From assembly GCA_021397835.1 (NCBI GenBank), contig JAJFZO010000566.1, positions 124,001 to 188,000 on the forward strand: a DNA stretch of 64,000 nt, given 5' to 3'. Shown here piece by piece: positions 1 to 12,136 of this stretch. The notes under the pieces are model-generated. The model was not told the DNA's origin. It made no database searches and saw only the letters and a program-made list of their open reading frames with translations. This stretch comes from Moringa oleifera. Lineage: Eukaryota > Streptophyta > Magnoliopsida > Brassicales > Moringaceae. A program made the translations under genes and the position numbers. Position 1 is the first letter of the stretch. Each line of letters starts with the position of its first letter.

Positions 1-179
1 ATGAGGCCTTACAAATACTTAACTGATATAGAAAAAATAAAGTAAAAAGGAATTATAAGAGATAATGATAACCTTTTTTTATTTCTTCAATTATTCTCGT
101 TAAGAAGAAAGATGACAATTGAAAGTTGTGTGTTGATAATAAATAATTGAATAAACTACCGTTGGGGATATTTTTCTCA

Positions 180-2870
180 CTCCGTTAATTAAAAAGCTTC
201 TGGACGAGTTATCTCTAGTTAGATGGTTTTTTAAATAAGATCTTAGGTTGCATTATCACCATATCAAGATGTAAGACTAAGATATTCATAAAATTGCTTT
301 CAAGATCCACTATGGCCATTATGAATATTTAATCATATCTTTTTGGCCTCACCAACACACTTTTTATATTTCAGAGTTTTGATGAATTATATTTTTTAAC
401 AGTTCCTTCGAAAGTTTATAATGATATTCTTTGATGAAATTTTGATGTACTATACAATTTAGGATTTTTATCTTTAATATTTTCATGAAGTATTTATTGT
501 ATTGGTAGAGTATCAGTTATTTATTAAGCTCTCCAAATGTGAATTTAACTCTTTTTAAATTGAGTATTTAAGTTATGTTATCATTGCACAAACAGTTGCT
601 ACAGATCCTAAAAAAATATCTTGTATAGTAGATTGATCAATTTTAAAGTTTGTTAAAGATGTGAGAGATTTATTGGGCTTAACAAATTATTAGAAGAGGT
701 TTGTCAAGGATTAGAGAGTCATATATCAACACTAACTCAACTCTTAAACAATGGAGAATGTTAGTGGAATGCAAAGGCAAAGTAGGCTCTTAATGTATTG
801 AAAAGAGTGGTGACTTGGGCACTTATATTTGCTCTCTTAGATTTTAATTTGAATTTTATTTTGAAATTAAATGCTTTTAATATTGGTATTAAAATAGTTT
901 TAACTCAAAGGGACAAACTTATTGCATATTTCAATAAAGCATTAGGTTTTAAACATTAAGTACTTTTAATGTATGAAAAAAAGATGCTAACAATATTGAT
1001 AGCTATTCAGAAATGAAATTCATACTTGATAGATAGATATTTCAAAATTAAAATTGATCGATACATTTGAAATTCATCTTGAACCAGAAAATAAACACTT
1101 TTGTATAATAAAAATGGGTGGTACAAATGATAAGATATGATTTTAAGGTTTTATATAAAAAAGAGCCTTTAAATACAATTGCAAGTATTCTTTCTAAAAG
1201 GCATAAAGTTGAGTTTTAAGACTATTTTTACAGTCACCAATGACTTCATAAATAGGGTTCAATAATCTTAAACTAAAAAATGAAAAGTTAATTTCTCTAA
1301 TTCATAGCTTATCCTAACACCCAAAAGATCCTTTTTAAGATCAAACAATTCCATCGAATTGAGTATGATTATATGTGTGATAGCATCTACTATACCAAGA
1401 ATATCAATGAACCAGATTATTGCGATTGCTCAGAATACCTTTTTTTGTCTTCTAATTAGCTTTTAGAATCTATTTCTTAGTTTAAGATTCCTCTTACTAA
1501 TACTGACTGGAATAAAAAAAATTAGTAGATCGATTTCGCCCAATATAAAGCATTCCAAATATACTTGGAACAACAAGTAATTGAAAAGATTAGAAAGATT
1601 AGTTGTGAGAAATGATCATTAATTAAAAGAAGAACTTTTAAATTTCTTTCACAAGTCTATTGGAAGTGATAACTCAGGTGTGGTAGCAACCTTAAAATGA
1701 CCAAAGGTTGTATTGTACCAAAAGAGACTCAAGAAAGATGTTAAAAACTTCATCCGAAGTTTTATCTATCAACAATTCAAGTATTATTTTATAACTTATC
1801 TTATATTACTATAGTCATTGCCAATTCCAGAATCTGTTTGTTCACATATCTTTATGGATTTCATAAAGGGCTCACAAAATCAAGAGGTTTATTTTGGTTC
1901 TTGTCGTGGTTGATAGATTGAGTAAATATACTTATTTCTTGCCTTTACCTCATCCTTATTCAGCTTTAAGAGTGGCTCAATTATTTCTTGGTAACATTTA
2001 TAGGTTGCATAGGTTATCAACGAGTATTGCCTTTGATAGAGATAAGATTTTCATTAGTCACCTCTAACAGGAGCTATTTAATTTACTTAGAGCTCAACAT
2101 AAGTTATCAATAAGCTACCATCCTCAAATTGATAGCCAAACAGAGGGTGTTGATTATTATTTACAAACTTATTTAAGATATATAACAACTAAATGTCCAA
2201 AAGAGTGGTCCAAATGGTTGTCTTTAACTAAATAGTGGTGCATTACTTTATTTCACTCTGCTACCAATACAACATCTTATGAGGTAGTTTATGGGCAACC
2301 AGCCTCGGTAACTTACCTTACTGGGAGTTCAGTGATGGGAGTAATAAATAAAAGTCTAAGGCAAGAAAAACTATCAATTTCTTAAAGTTTTATTTTAAAA
2401 AAGCACAAAACCAAATGAAGCAACATGTTGACAAGTAAAGGCTTGATCATTTTTTTGATGTTGGACATCTAATATATATCAAACTTTAACCATATAGGCA
2501 ATCTATTGTAGTTAACGAGAAGAATTTAAAATTGTAGTCTGTTATTTGAATCGTAAAAATTGAAGTAGTGGTTTATAAAATAGAATTACCCTTAAATGTT
2601 CGCATTCATGTTGTTTTTCATGTATCTTTATTGAAATTGCATGTTGGTCCTATGGCTCAACACACAGAGCTACCACTTTTAGATGATGATGTTGTTTTGA
2701 TCAAAGAGCCTATGGCTACACATGATAGATGCATTGAAAAAAGGCATGAAAAAGTGTAATTGAAGTGTTTGTTCAGTGGAATAACACATTTCTTGAGGAT
2801 TTTTGTTAAGAACCTCTTTCATAATTTTTACAACAATTTCTAGATTTTAGTCCTTGAGGATCAAGATTCT
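180..2870 (+). mobile_element. Degenerate Ty3/gypsy retrotransposon pol remnant (chromovirus type)
   Basis: Broken reverse transcriptase, RNase H, integrase and chromodomain-like parts can be followed in order on the plus strand, scattered over all three frames by stops and frameshifts. At 239 the frame reads DLRLHYHHIK, matching the DLRxGYHQI motif of gypsy RT. Around 590-720 there is a TVATDPKKI / LLGLTNYY-like stretch. Near 900-1030 comes the RNase H signature resembling IAYFNKALG. Integrase follows at about 1890-2350 (LSKYAHFLPLPHPYSA-like, later HPQIDSQTEG). At 2568-2759 an open stretch contains IHVVFHVSLLKLHVGP, the segment that precedes a chromodomain in chromoviruses. No intact LTR, primer-binding site or gag was identified, so the 5' part is lost or lies outside the window. 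It is certainly inactive. The family assignment rests on domain order recalled from known elements. Confidence 0.88.
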
Positions 2871-2899
2871 CTAAAGTAAAGGATATCGATGTAGTTAAT

Positions 2900-4290
2900 A
2901 TAAGAAATCAATGAATAAACACAAGGTTTTGAGTAGTTAACCTATTATGTTAATTTTTTTTATGTTTGTTTTATGAAAATATATATCATGTCAGGTGAAC
3001 ACATATGATATAAACACATATTTACAGTGTTGTCAAGTAAATAAGTACACAAAAAAGAAAGATAAAATTTCTCTTACACCAACTTCTTTCCCTAACAATT
3101 ATCTCTCTCTCTTTTATTTTTTATTTTTTCTATATAACAACTTGTAGGTGTAGTTGTTTCTTTCTTTTCTTTTTGAAAAATTTGATGTTACCTTCATCAT
3201 AAACTAATTTAAAAAAAGTTGGATTTAACTAATCTCTTAAATTTTAAGTTTTCCAAACAAATCACCCAAAAATATATGGTCTCAAAAATACCAATTAACT
3301 AAATACATAGTTGCATGAGGCTAGTAAACTTTTATTCTTATTTTACAATTGATGAAACGAATCAATTAATAATCAAATTCTGTGTGGTATACAAAAACTA
3401 TTCAGATTTTGTATTCTATTGTCCATTTCATTTTTAAAAATATGATCCAATTTGTCTCATTCACAAATTAATTATCTTCTATTCAATTACCAATAAAATA
3501 TAAAACTCAAAATATATCTATCAAATTTCTTTGAACTTATTTCTTTTAAATCATTTTATTAAGTAAAGTTAATCAATTTCTTTTCATCATCAAATAAGAT
3601 ATATGTTAATTAAAAAATAAAAACAAAAAAAGTTAATTCATATTTTAATTTTTTTATGTTTTTAAGAGTAAAATATAAAAAAATTAAATTTTGCATAAAT
3701 TTTAATTTTAATTTTATTGTTTCAGTTTTTTCAACTGTGTATTTGTTAATTTAGATTTTATAAAAATTTTAAAAAATTGAGATACTCAAATTAGAGATCT
3801 TATACAATAAATTTTAACTTAAAATTTTACATAAGTATGAAAAATATTCAAACTCTCATCACAAAAAAATTAAAATTTATTGAGTATTAAAAATATATTT
3901 TTTGATTTAACATTATTATAAATTTATAAATTTTTTTTTGTAAATTGAAAGTTATCAAATTTAAAAGATGAATTTGAAATGAAGTGTATAATTTATTTAA
4001 ATTATTTTGAGGTGCTTTAATAATGAAAAATTTGTTAATATTTTATAATCATTTGAGTTAAAGTTTAAATTTAACTTAAAACTTTATAGAAAAAATTAAA
4101 AAAATTTTAAAACAATGAGATTTAAATTAAAATTTGAGTAAAATTTATTTTTTATTGATATTTACTCTTTTTAAATTAATATTTTTCATATTTGATAATA
4201 AAAAAGTCAAATTTTTAATAAAAAATTTTAAATTATTTTTATAACAATTAAAATATAAATTTTAATTATTTTCTGTGCATTATAACATAG
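2900..4290. other. AT-rich intergenic stretch
   Basis: Very AT-rich DNA with long A and T runs and no credible reading frame. It could hold the worn 3' LTR of the preceding gypsy element, but I could not find a matching copy or clear TG..CA ends. Nothing else is seen. Confidence 0.6.
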
Positions 4291-4681
4291 GTGAAAAGCT
4301 AGTACTCTCAATTAATGGATCAAAGGAATCAGCTGCGTAGTCACCTTACCTAATTAAGGCCATCAAAGCAAATCATAAGATGGGATTGACTGATTTGAGT
4401 TGGGGGTTCACTCAGAACGTGACACATTGGGCTCCGCAGCAAAGTCGCGCAGAAGGTGCCCGGCTCAAGCTCAAGCCCAAGCCCCACGGGCTAAGCGTCC
4501 AAGTTTTAGTGTCAGTGGCGTGGGGCCATCTAGCTAGCCCACCAGCACCAATGCATTATATTTTTATTTTGTGTCGATACAAACAACAAGGCCTGCAACG
4601 GCGACTGGCTAGATATTGCCATTTTCTGCTTTGTCTACGAGTGCGATACCGTAAGATACCAATACAAGACCAGTGCAACGT

Positions 4682-4689
4682 TATAAATC
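4682..4689 (+). promoter_or_regulatory. Possible TATA box of the ERF gene
   Basis: TATAAATC lies about 55-60 bases upstream of the ERF start codon at 4742. That would give a leader of roughly 25-30 bases, which is short but workable. Position and motif only; no transcript evidence. Confidence 0.35.
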
Positions 4690-4741
4690 AACGGATGCCA
4701 TCTGCTGCGCAGAGGTTCGATAGAAGTAGATTCCGAACTAC

Positions 4742-5770
4742 ATGGGAGCCCCGGCCAGTGCTCATGGAGTCCGCGGCAGGAGGAAGTCATCCTCAAGAGG
4801 CCACCCTAGGTTCGTGGGAGTTAGACAGAGACCATCCGGGAGATGGGTTGCAGAGATTAAGGACTCCTTGCAAAAGGTAAGGCTCTGGCTCGGAACATTT
4901 GACACCGCTGACGATGCGGCTCGCGCATATGATGATGCAGCTAGGGCCTTGCGTGGTGCAAATGCCCGCACCAACTTCGACTTGCCTCAGTCAGCAACGA
5001 GCTCCTGCTCTGGCAATCGCGTCGGTGGAAATGTCCCCGCCGATAACATTGAGCCCTTCTCGTTTGAGCAAGTTTGCGGTGGCATGGGAACTGAGACTGA
5101 TGGATTTCGTGGTGCGCTTAAGGCCAAGCTGCTTGATGGCAAGGGGCTTATGGTGCTCTCACCTGCTAAGTTTTCAGATGTGCAGCCTGCTAGTACTGGT
5201 CTTAACGCTAGTGTCGTTGCAAACTCACTCCACTGTAATAGCGCCAAGAGAAAGCAACAGCTGGCAACTAGTGTTCCTGCTGGGGCGGGAATTGTAAACT
5301 CTAAACAGCACTCTGCTAATGCATCTGTTTATGTTGAGGCCGATGATGATGCGATGGCAGATCATGTTGGGTTCCCGTGGCATCAACCTGCACCAGCCAC
5401 GGGCATTCTATGGTCCAATAACGAACCAACATATGAAGTGGTTTCGGCCGGCCAGATGAATCGTGCTTTTGAGAATACCTGGTTTACTACCACAATTCCA
5501 ACTGGTACATGGACGACATGGCCACTCTCCGGGCCTACTGCGACAGCAGTTGACTTTTCATATAAGGATCAGCGCCTCCAGGAGACGCAAGCAAACTTGA
5601 GCGGCAGCGTGTACACACGCAGCCTGCCAATATCTCCAACTGATGGAGCAACAGAGGGTGGTTGGTCATCCGAGCGACAATTTGTACAGTGGGAGAACAA
5701 CGTCTGGGGTGGTGCTACAGCTAGCAGCTCTTGGGATCCTCTCCTATATGCTTCCTCTGTGTTAGGGTGA
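4742..5770 (+). CDS. AP2/ERF transcription factor (ERN1/RAP2-11-like)
   Basis: Intronless gene for a 342-residue nuclear DNA-binding protein with one AP2/ERF domain at residues 24-80. The domain opens [18 protein letters not shown] and continues with [15 protein letters not shown] and RGANARTNF, so the conserved Arg/Trp contacts of the GCC-box binding beta sheet and the amphipathic helix are intact. A basic stretch ([10 protein letters not shown], residues 11-20) just before the domain is a likely nuclear localisation signal. The [15 protein letters not shown] wording is typical of the ERN1/RAP2-11 clade. The remaining 260 residues are low-complexity, Ser/Thr/Ala/Trp-containing and probably regulatory, with no EAR motif recognised. 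The start at 4742 is the first ATG in this frame and leaves 23 residues before the domain. Longer frames overlapping it are shadows. Target genes cannot be read from the sequence. Confidence 0.9.
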   Translation: MGAPASAHGVRGRRKSSSRGHPRFVGVRQRPSGRWVAEIKDSLQKVRLWLGTFDTADDAARAYDDAARALRGANARTNFDLPQSATSSCSGNRVGGNVPADNIEPFSFEQVCGGMGTETDGFRGALKAKLLDGKGLMVLSPAKFSDVQPASTGLNASVVANSLHCNSAKRKQQLATSVPAGAGIVNSKQHSANASVYVEADDDAMADHVGFPWHQPAPATGILWSNNEPTYEVVSAGQMNRAFENTWFTTTIPTGTWTTWPLSGPTATAVDFSYKDQRLQETQANLSGSVYTRSLPISPTDGATEGGWSSERQFVQWENNVWGGATASSSWDPLLYASSVLG

Positions 5771-7687
5771 TGCAGCTGGCTGATCACGAGGATGGATCGT
5801 GCTGCAGCGGCCAAATCTTTATTTTCTTTTTACTTCATAGTTTATGCAGACAATAGTCAACAACTAATACTTCCTTTAGTAGTTCCGCATAAATAATTTC
5901 CAATTTGTTTGTTGAATTAATGTTTCATTTATCTTGACAATAGAAAGCTGAATCTTTTTACTTGGACGTCTCATTCATGGTGGATGATATTTTAATGTAA
6001 TTGGCAAGACCTATATAAGCTTCTTGTTGCCTTATAGGAGATGGATGATATCAAGAACTCTCTCTTTTGTTCTTAAGTAGGACCTTTTTAATCACATAGC
6101 AGCAATTGTGGCGTCCACTTGTGCTTGACCAAGATAGTTATCTTAAATGGGTAGTAATAATCGCATAACAATCCGTCAATGCCCTGGTTGGTGGAGGGAT
6201 TGATGTAGGAAGGTTGACTGTTGGAAATATGAATCACCATTGCCCCTAACAAATTTGAAGTATGGTACTGGTATGCTGCTGTTCTATTATCACTAAGATA
6301 CAGATGTTAAATTTGAGATATGAACATTGTTCAAAGGAGACGTGCGAAATTCACATTCATTGATTCACATGGATGAAGAAAAAGAAAAGGATGGTGGTTT
6401 TTAAGCATCTCTGAGCACTTATACTTGTATTTTTGGGATTGGGTAGCTAGGTTCCAGTCCCTTGAACTTTAAAAGGCGCATGTGAGTGAATTCCTAAACG
6501 AAAGGACTGGCGACTTTTGCCTATTCCCTGCCATGAGAGGCCATATGGGTCCGTTTGACTGACATGCTAAGACAGGAAGTTCAGCTCCATGAAGAGGACT
6601 CTGTAAGGAACAGTGACGGCAATTCATGGTAGCTGTTTGGCGTATAGAATCATCATCTGGTTCTCAGTGGCGCAATGTTTCAGGAGAGCACGAAAGGCAG
6701 AGACATCGATGCTCCCAAGTTGATATCTCAGAGAGGTTAGGCCAAAAAGCATCTCCTTTTCATCCATGCTTACCCTCATCAATTATTCGAATATCAGAAT
6801 TAATTGTACCTCACACCTACTGTGATGTATTATACTCAATCCATGATGCAACTGCGAAGCTTTAGGGAACTAATATAGGAGTAGATCTCCATGCTGTACA
6901 AATTGTATCATCAATTAATACGAAGCAAAACTGTTCCCGATGAGCCAGAAGAATATCTCGAGCTTGGCAGAAAAGAATAATGAGGGGTTAGTTTGAAGAT
7001 AAGAATGTGTAATTAGGGAACTTGAAATATGAAACGGTAGCAATGGTTGACAAAATTCAGCATTTTTGCAGAGCATAAAATCATTCCTTATTATCATGTG
7101 CTTTCTCTCACTCTGCTCTACTGCATTATCTTAAGATTTGACATATGGTTCCGGCTTCTCTGCAACGTGAGGATGCTGCTCAATCTATTTCAAAGATGAA
7201 GTATGAGATGCTATATGCAGGAGAGAAAGAGTATCCATTTCTTCTTACCAATCCACTTACTCACAAGATGCCTACGAATCATACATGGTAAGATCGCTAC
7301 CACCCCCCCCACCGCCCCCCAAACAAAACAAAAAAAAAGGTTGAGTATCTTGGAGAACAGAACTCATATAAAGCAAAAGAGAAATTTGTAAACTCAAAAC
7401 TCATGACTAATACCAACACCACAATGTAGAATGAGCCTGGCAAATTTTCAGAGAATCTCCATTGTCAGAGAGAATCAGTCGAAAGAAAGTGAAAGAGAGA
7501 ACAAAAATTTAACTATTGTTAAAGTTGGTTGCCTAAAGCATTGATGTGATCTGAAGAATTTAATCTTGCTTTGTGCCCACTTATTCCGGTGCCTATTTAT
7601 TAAGGCGGCAAATATTGGCACCGAGGTGTGCTGTTATCCCTAAGAAAGAGAGAAGGGGAGGCCTTGCTCTGCCTCTTTCCAGTGCTG
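5771..7687. other. Intergenic region between the ERF and WAT1 genes
   Basis: No convincing gene. The first few hundred bases are presumably the ERF 3' UTR. A cytosine-rich microsatellite lies at 7301-7320, followed by an A-rich run. A short frame at 6626-6865 resembles no family I know. Confidence 0.5.
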
Positions 7688-10342
7688 ATGGCTGAGATGA
7701 AGAGCTCTGATGAATGGAAACCATTCATTGCCATGGTAGCTATAGATTTGGCCTTTGCTGTTGTGAATGTCCTTCTTAAGAAAGTCCTTGATGCGGGCGC
7801 GAACCATTTAGTCTTTATCACCTACCGGCTCTTAATTGCGGCCGGTTTCTTAGCTCCAATTGGTTACTTTTGGGAAAGGTAAAGACCCCTGGTTCCCATT
7901 TGAGTAATTTGTTTTTAACCTTCGTTGAATTTGTTGGTGTTATACAAATGACCCCAGCTTGTACAGCAGGTGCATATCTGAAACTCCCTCACTGAGCAGA
8001 CTTTTGACTTCTTAAGGTTATGATTGTAGGCTTGTCCACTTAAGCTCCCTGCAGTAGCTAGTGAATGTCCAAGATGACTCAAAAGGAGTCAAAGTTTTTG
8101 CTTCTTATTTGTGTTATCACTACATCTGATGTTTAGAGACATAAGTACACAGCATTTACATGAATCTGGATTGCAGGAATAGCAGACCAAAGCTCACAGT
8201 TCGTGTCTTATGTTATCTCTTCTGCAGTGCGCTTGTCGGGTTAGTTAATATGGATTCACTGCTCCTCTTTATGTTTATTTGTATGATATTGTTAGTACCA
8301 CAAGTTAGCATTAGTATAAAGAATTTCTAAGTCGGGAGTTGCTGCAGGGCATCACTAACACAATACTTGCTCCTCCTGGGGATTCAATTTACATCTGCTA
8401 CATTTGCATGTGCCTTTGTCAACATGGTGCCTGTCATTACTTTCATCATGGCATTACCATTTGGGTAAGATCAAGAACTTAATTGTATTCTTCTTCACAG
8501 GAAATTCAGCTTCTCTTAGCTGTGACTTAATCATGCTGTAGGTTGGAGACTTTGAGCATAAAACGCTGCAGTGGAAGAGCCAAGATACTTGGTACAGTGG
8601 TGTGTGTTGGGGGTGCCATGCTGCTAATGCTTTACAAGGGAATGCCTCTATTTAGCTTACAAGCTATAACTAAGAACATGGATCATCCTGTCATGCTGAG
8701 CTCTACGAAGAGGACAGAGAAATGGACCTGGGGTTCAATAGCTCTGATAGTTGGAAGCCTTTTATGGTCCACATGGTTTCTCATTCAATCAAAAATTGTC
8801 CAAAGATACCCCTGTCAGTGTACCAGCACTGCCATCATGTCCTTCTTGGGTGCCATTCAGTCAGCTATCTTGAGCTTGTCCACAGAGAAGAACCTTTCAG
8901 TGTGGATTGTGAAAGGAAAAATAGAAATTCTTACTGTTCTCTATTGTGTGAGTGTGATTTTCTTAAAACCAGAAAACTTATCAAGATGCTGTAAAGAGGG
9001 GTAATTACGGTTAGGATTCGATTTAGTTTCAAAATCATTCGAGATTTATAGTTAAAATGAACCGGCACTCAAATATCTGTTCACAGTCAAAAGTTCAAGG
9101 TTTAAAATGAATCTGGAAGTTGAATTGTTAAATTTTGATTTTAATTAAAGTTTGATTTAAAAATTATTTAAATTTTGCATCATGTTCAAATTTTGTTTAT
9201 GTTTTACTTAAATTCAATTTAGATTGAGGATCGATTCAAAATCGATTTAACAAAAAAAAATTTCAATTCAAAATCGATTCAAAAAGAATCTTTTTCTTTA
9301 ATAAGAGTGTTTTACATTTTAATTAATTTTTAATTAAAAATATAATCATTATATTTTTATTAAATTATACATATTTTTAAAATTAAATTATTTTATATAT
9401 TTTAATTAATTTAATTAAAAATTGAATAAAAACATTGATTTTGATAGTGAATTTCGATTTCGATTCAAAATTGATATAAATGATATTGGATTTAATTTAA
9501 ATTTTAAATGTTACAATTCTGATTCATCAATTTAAAACGATCTTGGTCAACCTCGTTGCAAGATGCCTAGTTCACAGTCATCAATCACCACTGGACCATA
9601 GGGTCTGAGTATCAGTGGGGCATGTGAGGGAAGGTCGTGCTGGTCTCTAGGCCAACCAAAAACAGCTCCGCATATATTTTCCTGTTCTTACTATTCATAG
9701 CTTTTCAGATGCAAAAAACAGTAATAATGATATGTAGCATGTAAAGTCCTTAGTTTGAGCTAAGTCTAAGCTGCTGCTTTTGTGTTTTGCCTGTTGACAT
9801 ACTTTGTTGTTCTTTCTGGTTTAAGCTGTTGTGATAAGTGGTAATTGAAAATGCCTACTGGAGCATCCAAATCTGGATCAGGTGGGAATGCATCAGTTAT
9901 TAGAAAATGAACCATCTGTTTGTGCAGGGAATTGTTGGTTCAGGCTTATGCTTTGTTGGAATGACTTGGTGTGTCAAGGAAAGGGGTCCTGTCTTCACAG
10001 CAGCATTCAGTCCTGCTGTTCAGATAATGGCTGCCATGTTCGACATTCCCATACTGCATGAGCAAATGCATCTCGGGAGGTGATTTCATCCAAAATCTTA
10101 CCTCTGCTTATGATTATCAATCAACAATATTTGTTGTTGCTAATTTTCTTTTCACTGGTGCCTGAATAAACAGTTTGTTGGGATCAATTACTGTGATCGT
10201 TGGGCTCTACATTCTTCTTTGGGGCAAGAACGTAGAAATGAAAAATTGTGCGTCAAAAATAGCTCGAGAAGCTGAAGAGATGAAGGAACAGGAGCCACAT
10301 CTGCCTGTGATTACAGTCTCTTGTGACTCACAGCCTCCTTGA
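7688..10342 (+). CDS. WAT1-related protein (EamA / nodulin MtN21-like transporter)
   Basis: Six exons were inferred: 7688-7878, 8177-8239, 8348-8464, 8542-8947, 9928-10079, 10174-10342. They sum to 1098 bases, giving 365 residues. The family (UMAMIT/WAT1) are plant membrane transporters of the drug/metabolite superfamily with about ten helices in two EamA repeats; WAT1 itself is a tonoplast auxin exporter. Visible support: the opening helix PFIAMVAIDLAFAVVNVLLK, the repeat-1 end VNMVPVITFIMALPFG, the linker ILGTVVCVGGAMLLMLYKG, and the diagnostic repeat-2 block GLCFVGMTWCVKERGPVFTAAFSP followed by GSITVIVGLYILLWGK. Every junction keeps frame. The start was placed at the ATG giving MAEMKSSDEWKPF, although the frame is open 60 bases further upstream. 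Intron 4 is 980 bases and holds an AT-rich insertion. The substrate is not predictable. Confidence 0.92.
9001..9545. repeat. AT-rich insertion in intron 4 of the WAT1 gene
   Basis: About 540 bases of sequence much more AT-rich than the surrounding intron, with repeated phrases such as CAAAATCGATT and AATTGATATAAATGATAT. It looks like a decayed non-autonomous DNA element inside the intron. I could not define convincing terminal inverted repeats or a target duplication, so the borders are approximate. Confidence 0.35.
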
Positions 10343-11659
10343 ACTCAAGCTGCACAATTTTTTTGCATTGCTCCAGCAGTTTTCTGTTTCGTCCTTGAAC
10401 TTTCCTTCAGTGTTTAGCGCTTCTTAACAAGCATCACTGTTCTGTTCAAATTGCTTTCTCTTTCGATCCTCCTACGAAAACGAAAAAATAGGAAAGTTCT
10501 CCACGAGTCATTATAAGAAAGAGGTAGACAATTAGATTTTTCTCTACTTCCTAAATGCATATGCGCTCCTCGATCAGATGAGGTGAAAGCTCCCATGCTT
10601 ATCTTAGCTTCTTTGCATCGCCTTTGGCATTCGGTCTTTCTGCAAGCAAAATCGAACTCACCGCATAGAAATGCCAACAAAGGGTGAGAATAATGAGTGA
10701 TTGCATATGTTCGTGTGGAAGATCGATGTGTAACAGAACAGCAAAGAGCAGTCTTTGTTCTCACTGCTGAGACCACATATCAGCATGTGGTTGTCAAGTA
10801 TTTACAAAAGATGTGTTTGCCTCTCATCGGCATATCTAAGCATTGCAAATCAATCAGATTAGGATTGCATGTGTACCCAAAGTGAGGTTTTGTTTGGGGG
10901 GGGGGGGGCGGCGCGGAGGGGGGTTGCCCCAGTTATTATCTTTAAAGCCACAAGTTTGTTGTGGAATATGCAGCCATAGAGCTGTGCTAGATTGGAGAAA
11001 GAGTATGATTTCAGCTTTGATGATGACTTTTGAGAAGAAAGAAGAATAACAGACAAAGAATCGTATTCAAGATAACTTGGAAAGCAAGATGAAAGACTGG
11101 CCAGCGCTGCTACAGTGCTATGCTTGCATACTTGCTAGAAAGTGAAATGCTTAGAATTTTGCCCCGTATAGTCCACCAGTTGAAGCAGCTGTCATGTTTG
11201 GTAATATATAGAGGAGGAGCCATATATGTCTGTAAATTCCAAAATGTAATACAGAGCCAATTGTGAATTTTGAATTGTGACTCAATGGGGATATCTTATT
11301 GCTGGGTTGCTGATACAATATAGTACAATTATTCTCACTCGGTGAAGAGGATGAGTGCCGAGTTTATGAGTTTTTTCTTAAAAAATAACATTGTAAGTAA
11401 TGATCAGGGAACACAAATGATGACTCTCGCAATCATGATCACGTACTTACCATGAACTCGTGACCTTATTGTCAAACTTGACTTTCAAAAGGATTACATA
11501 AAACACAACTAATACAGACATAGGCAATGCTTATATAATTAAATTAAGCAGACAGGAAATCCATTATTCCACTCACAGACCGCAGTTTTATCCCACAACT
11601 CTGACAATGTTGGATGGTAAAGCAGCAGAAAGACATGAAGGATGATTTTCTTAAAGAGC
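10343..11659. other. Intergenic / 3' UTR region between convergent genes
   Basis: The region lies between the ends of the WAT1 gene (+) and the uncharacterised gene (-), so it should contain both 3' UTRs. A guanine run at 10896-10908 followed by a GC-rich patch to about 10926 stands out from the AT-rich surroundings. No coding region was recognised. Confidence 0.5.
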
Positions 11660-12136
11660 TTAATCAGAAAGTTCGGACTGGTTATTCACAGGGAGCTTGT
11701 CCTTCCTTGCCTCCTTCTTTCCTTGCTTATCCGGCTTTTGGGCATGTGGCTCAGGAACATCGGAGATCTCCAAGTGAACACCAGGATCGCTTGTGTTGTA
11801 GCGGCTGTCCAGCATGATGGAGTTGTTGACAGCTTGGTAATTGCTGTTCACATAAGTACCTAAAGTATCGGGCTGATGAGCAGGTGAGACCCCAGTAGGG
11901 CTGGATTTCTCATCCGAGTCGCGCCGCATGGTGGCTCCGGCGTTGGTTCCAGCAAGTGTGATAACACTAAAGCCATAATCATTCTCATCCTCCAGGTGGT
12001 GGCTGGAACCAGGCTTGTGAAGATCTGCTAACCGATGAGTTATTGCAGAGACCAGTTCCCTGACTCCGCGATCTAGTTGTTTATGCTTCTCTGCTTCGGG
12101 GGTTGAGTGGGAGGCTTTCGTGGCTTCTTGAGGCAT
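11660..12136 (-). CDS. Conserved plant protein of unknown function
   Basis: Single-exon frame for 158 residues, hydrophilic, with no signal peptide or membrane segment. Residues 22-40 (LDRGVRELVSAITHRLADL) look like an amphipathic helix. The middle holds ITLAGTNAGATMR, TYVNSNYQAVNNSIML and DPGVHLEISD. The tail is Lys/Glu/Asp-rich (KPDKQGKKEARKDK). I remember a very similar order of motifs in unannotated proteins of many angiosperms, so I consider it a real, conserved gene, but I cannot name a function. GC-richer codon use than the flanks supports coding. The start is the first ATG in frame. It is divergently oriented from the RING-CH gene, with about 1.3 kb between the start codons. Confidence 0.78.
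   Translation of the reverse strand: MPQEATKASHSTPEAEKHKQLDRGVRELVSAITHRLADLHKPGSSHHLEDENDYGFSVITLAGTNAGATMRRDSDEKSSPTGVSPAHQPDTLGTYVNSNYQAVNNSIMLDSRYNTSDPGVHLEISDVPEPHAQKPDKQGKKEARKDKLPVNNQSELSD

Noticed and set aside
4380..4880. 166-codon plus-strand frame upstream of and overlapping the ERF gene
   Set aside because: It runs into the AP2 coding region in another frame, has no domain resemblance and is explained by the GC-rich ERF sequence.
10414..10776. 120-codon minus-strand frame downstream of the WAT1 gene
   Set aside because: No recognisable domain and no start or splice context; position fits the WAT1 3' UTR.
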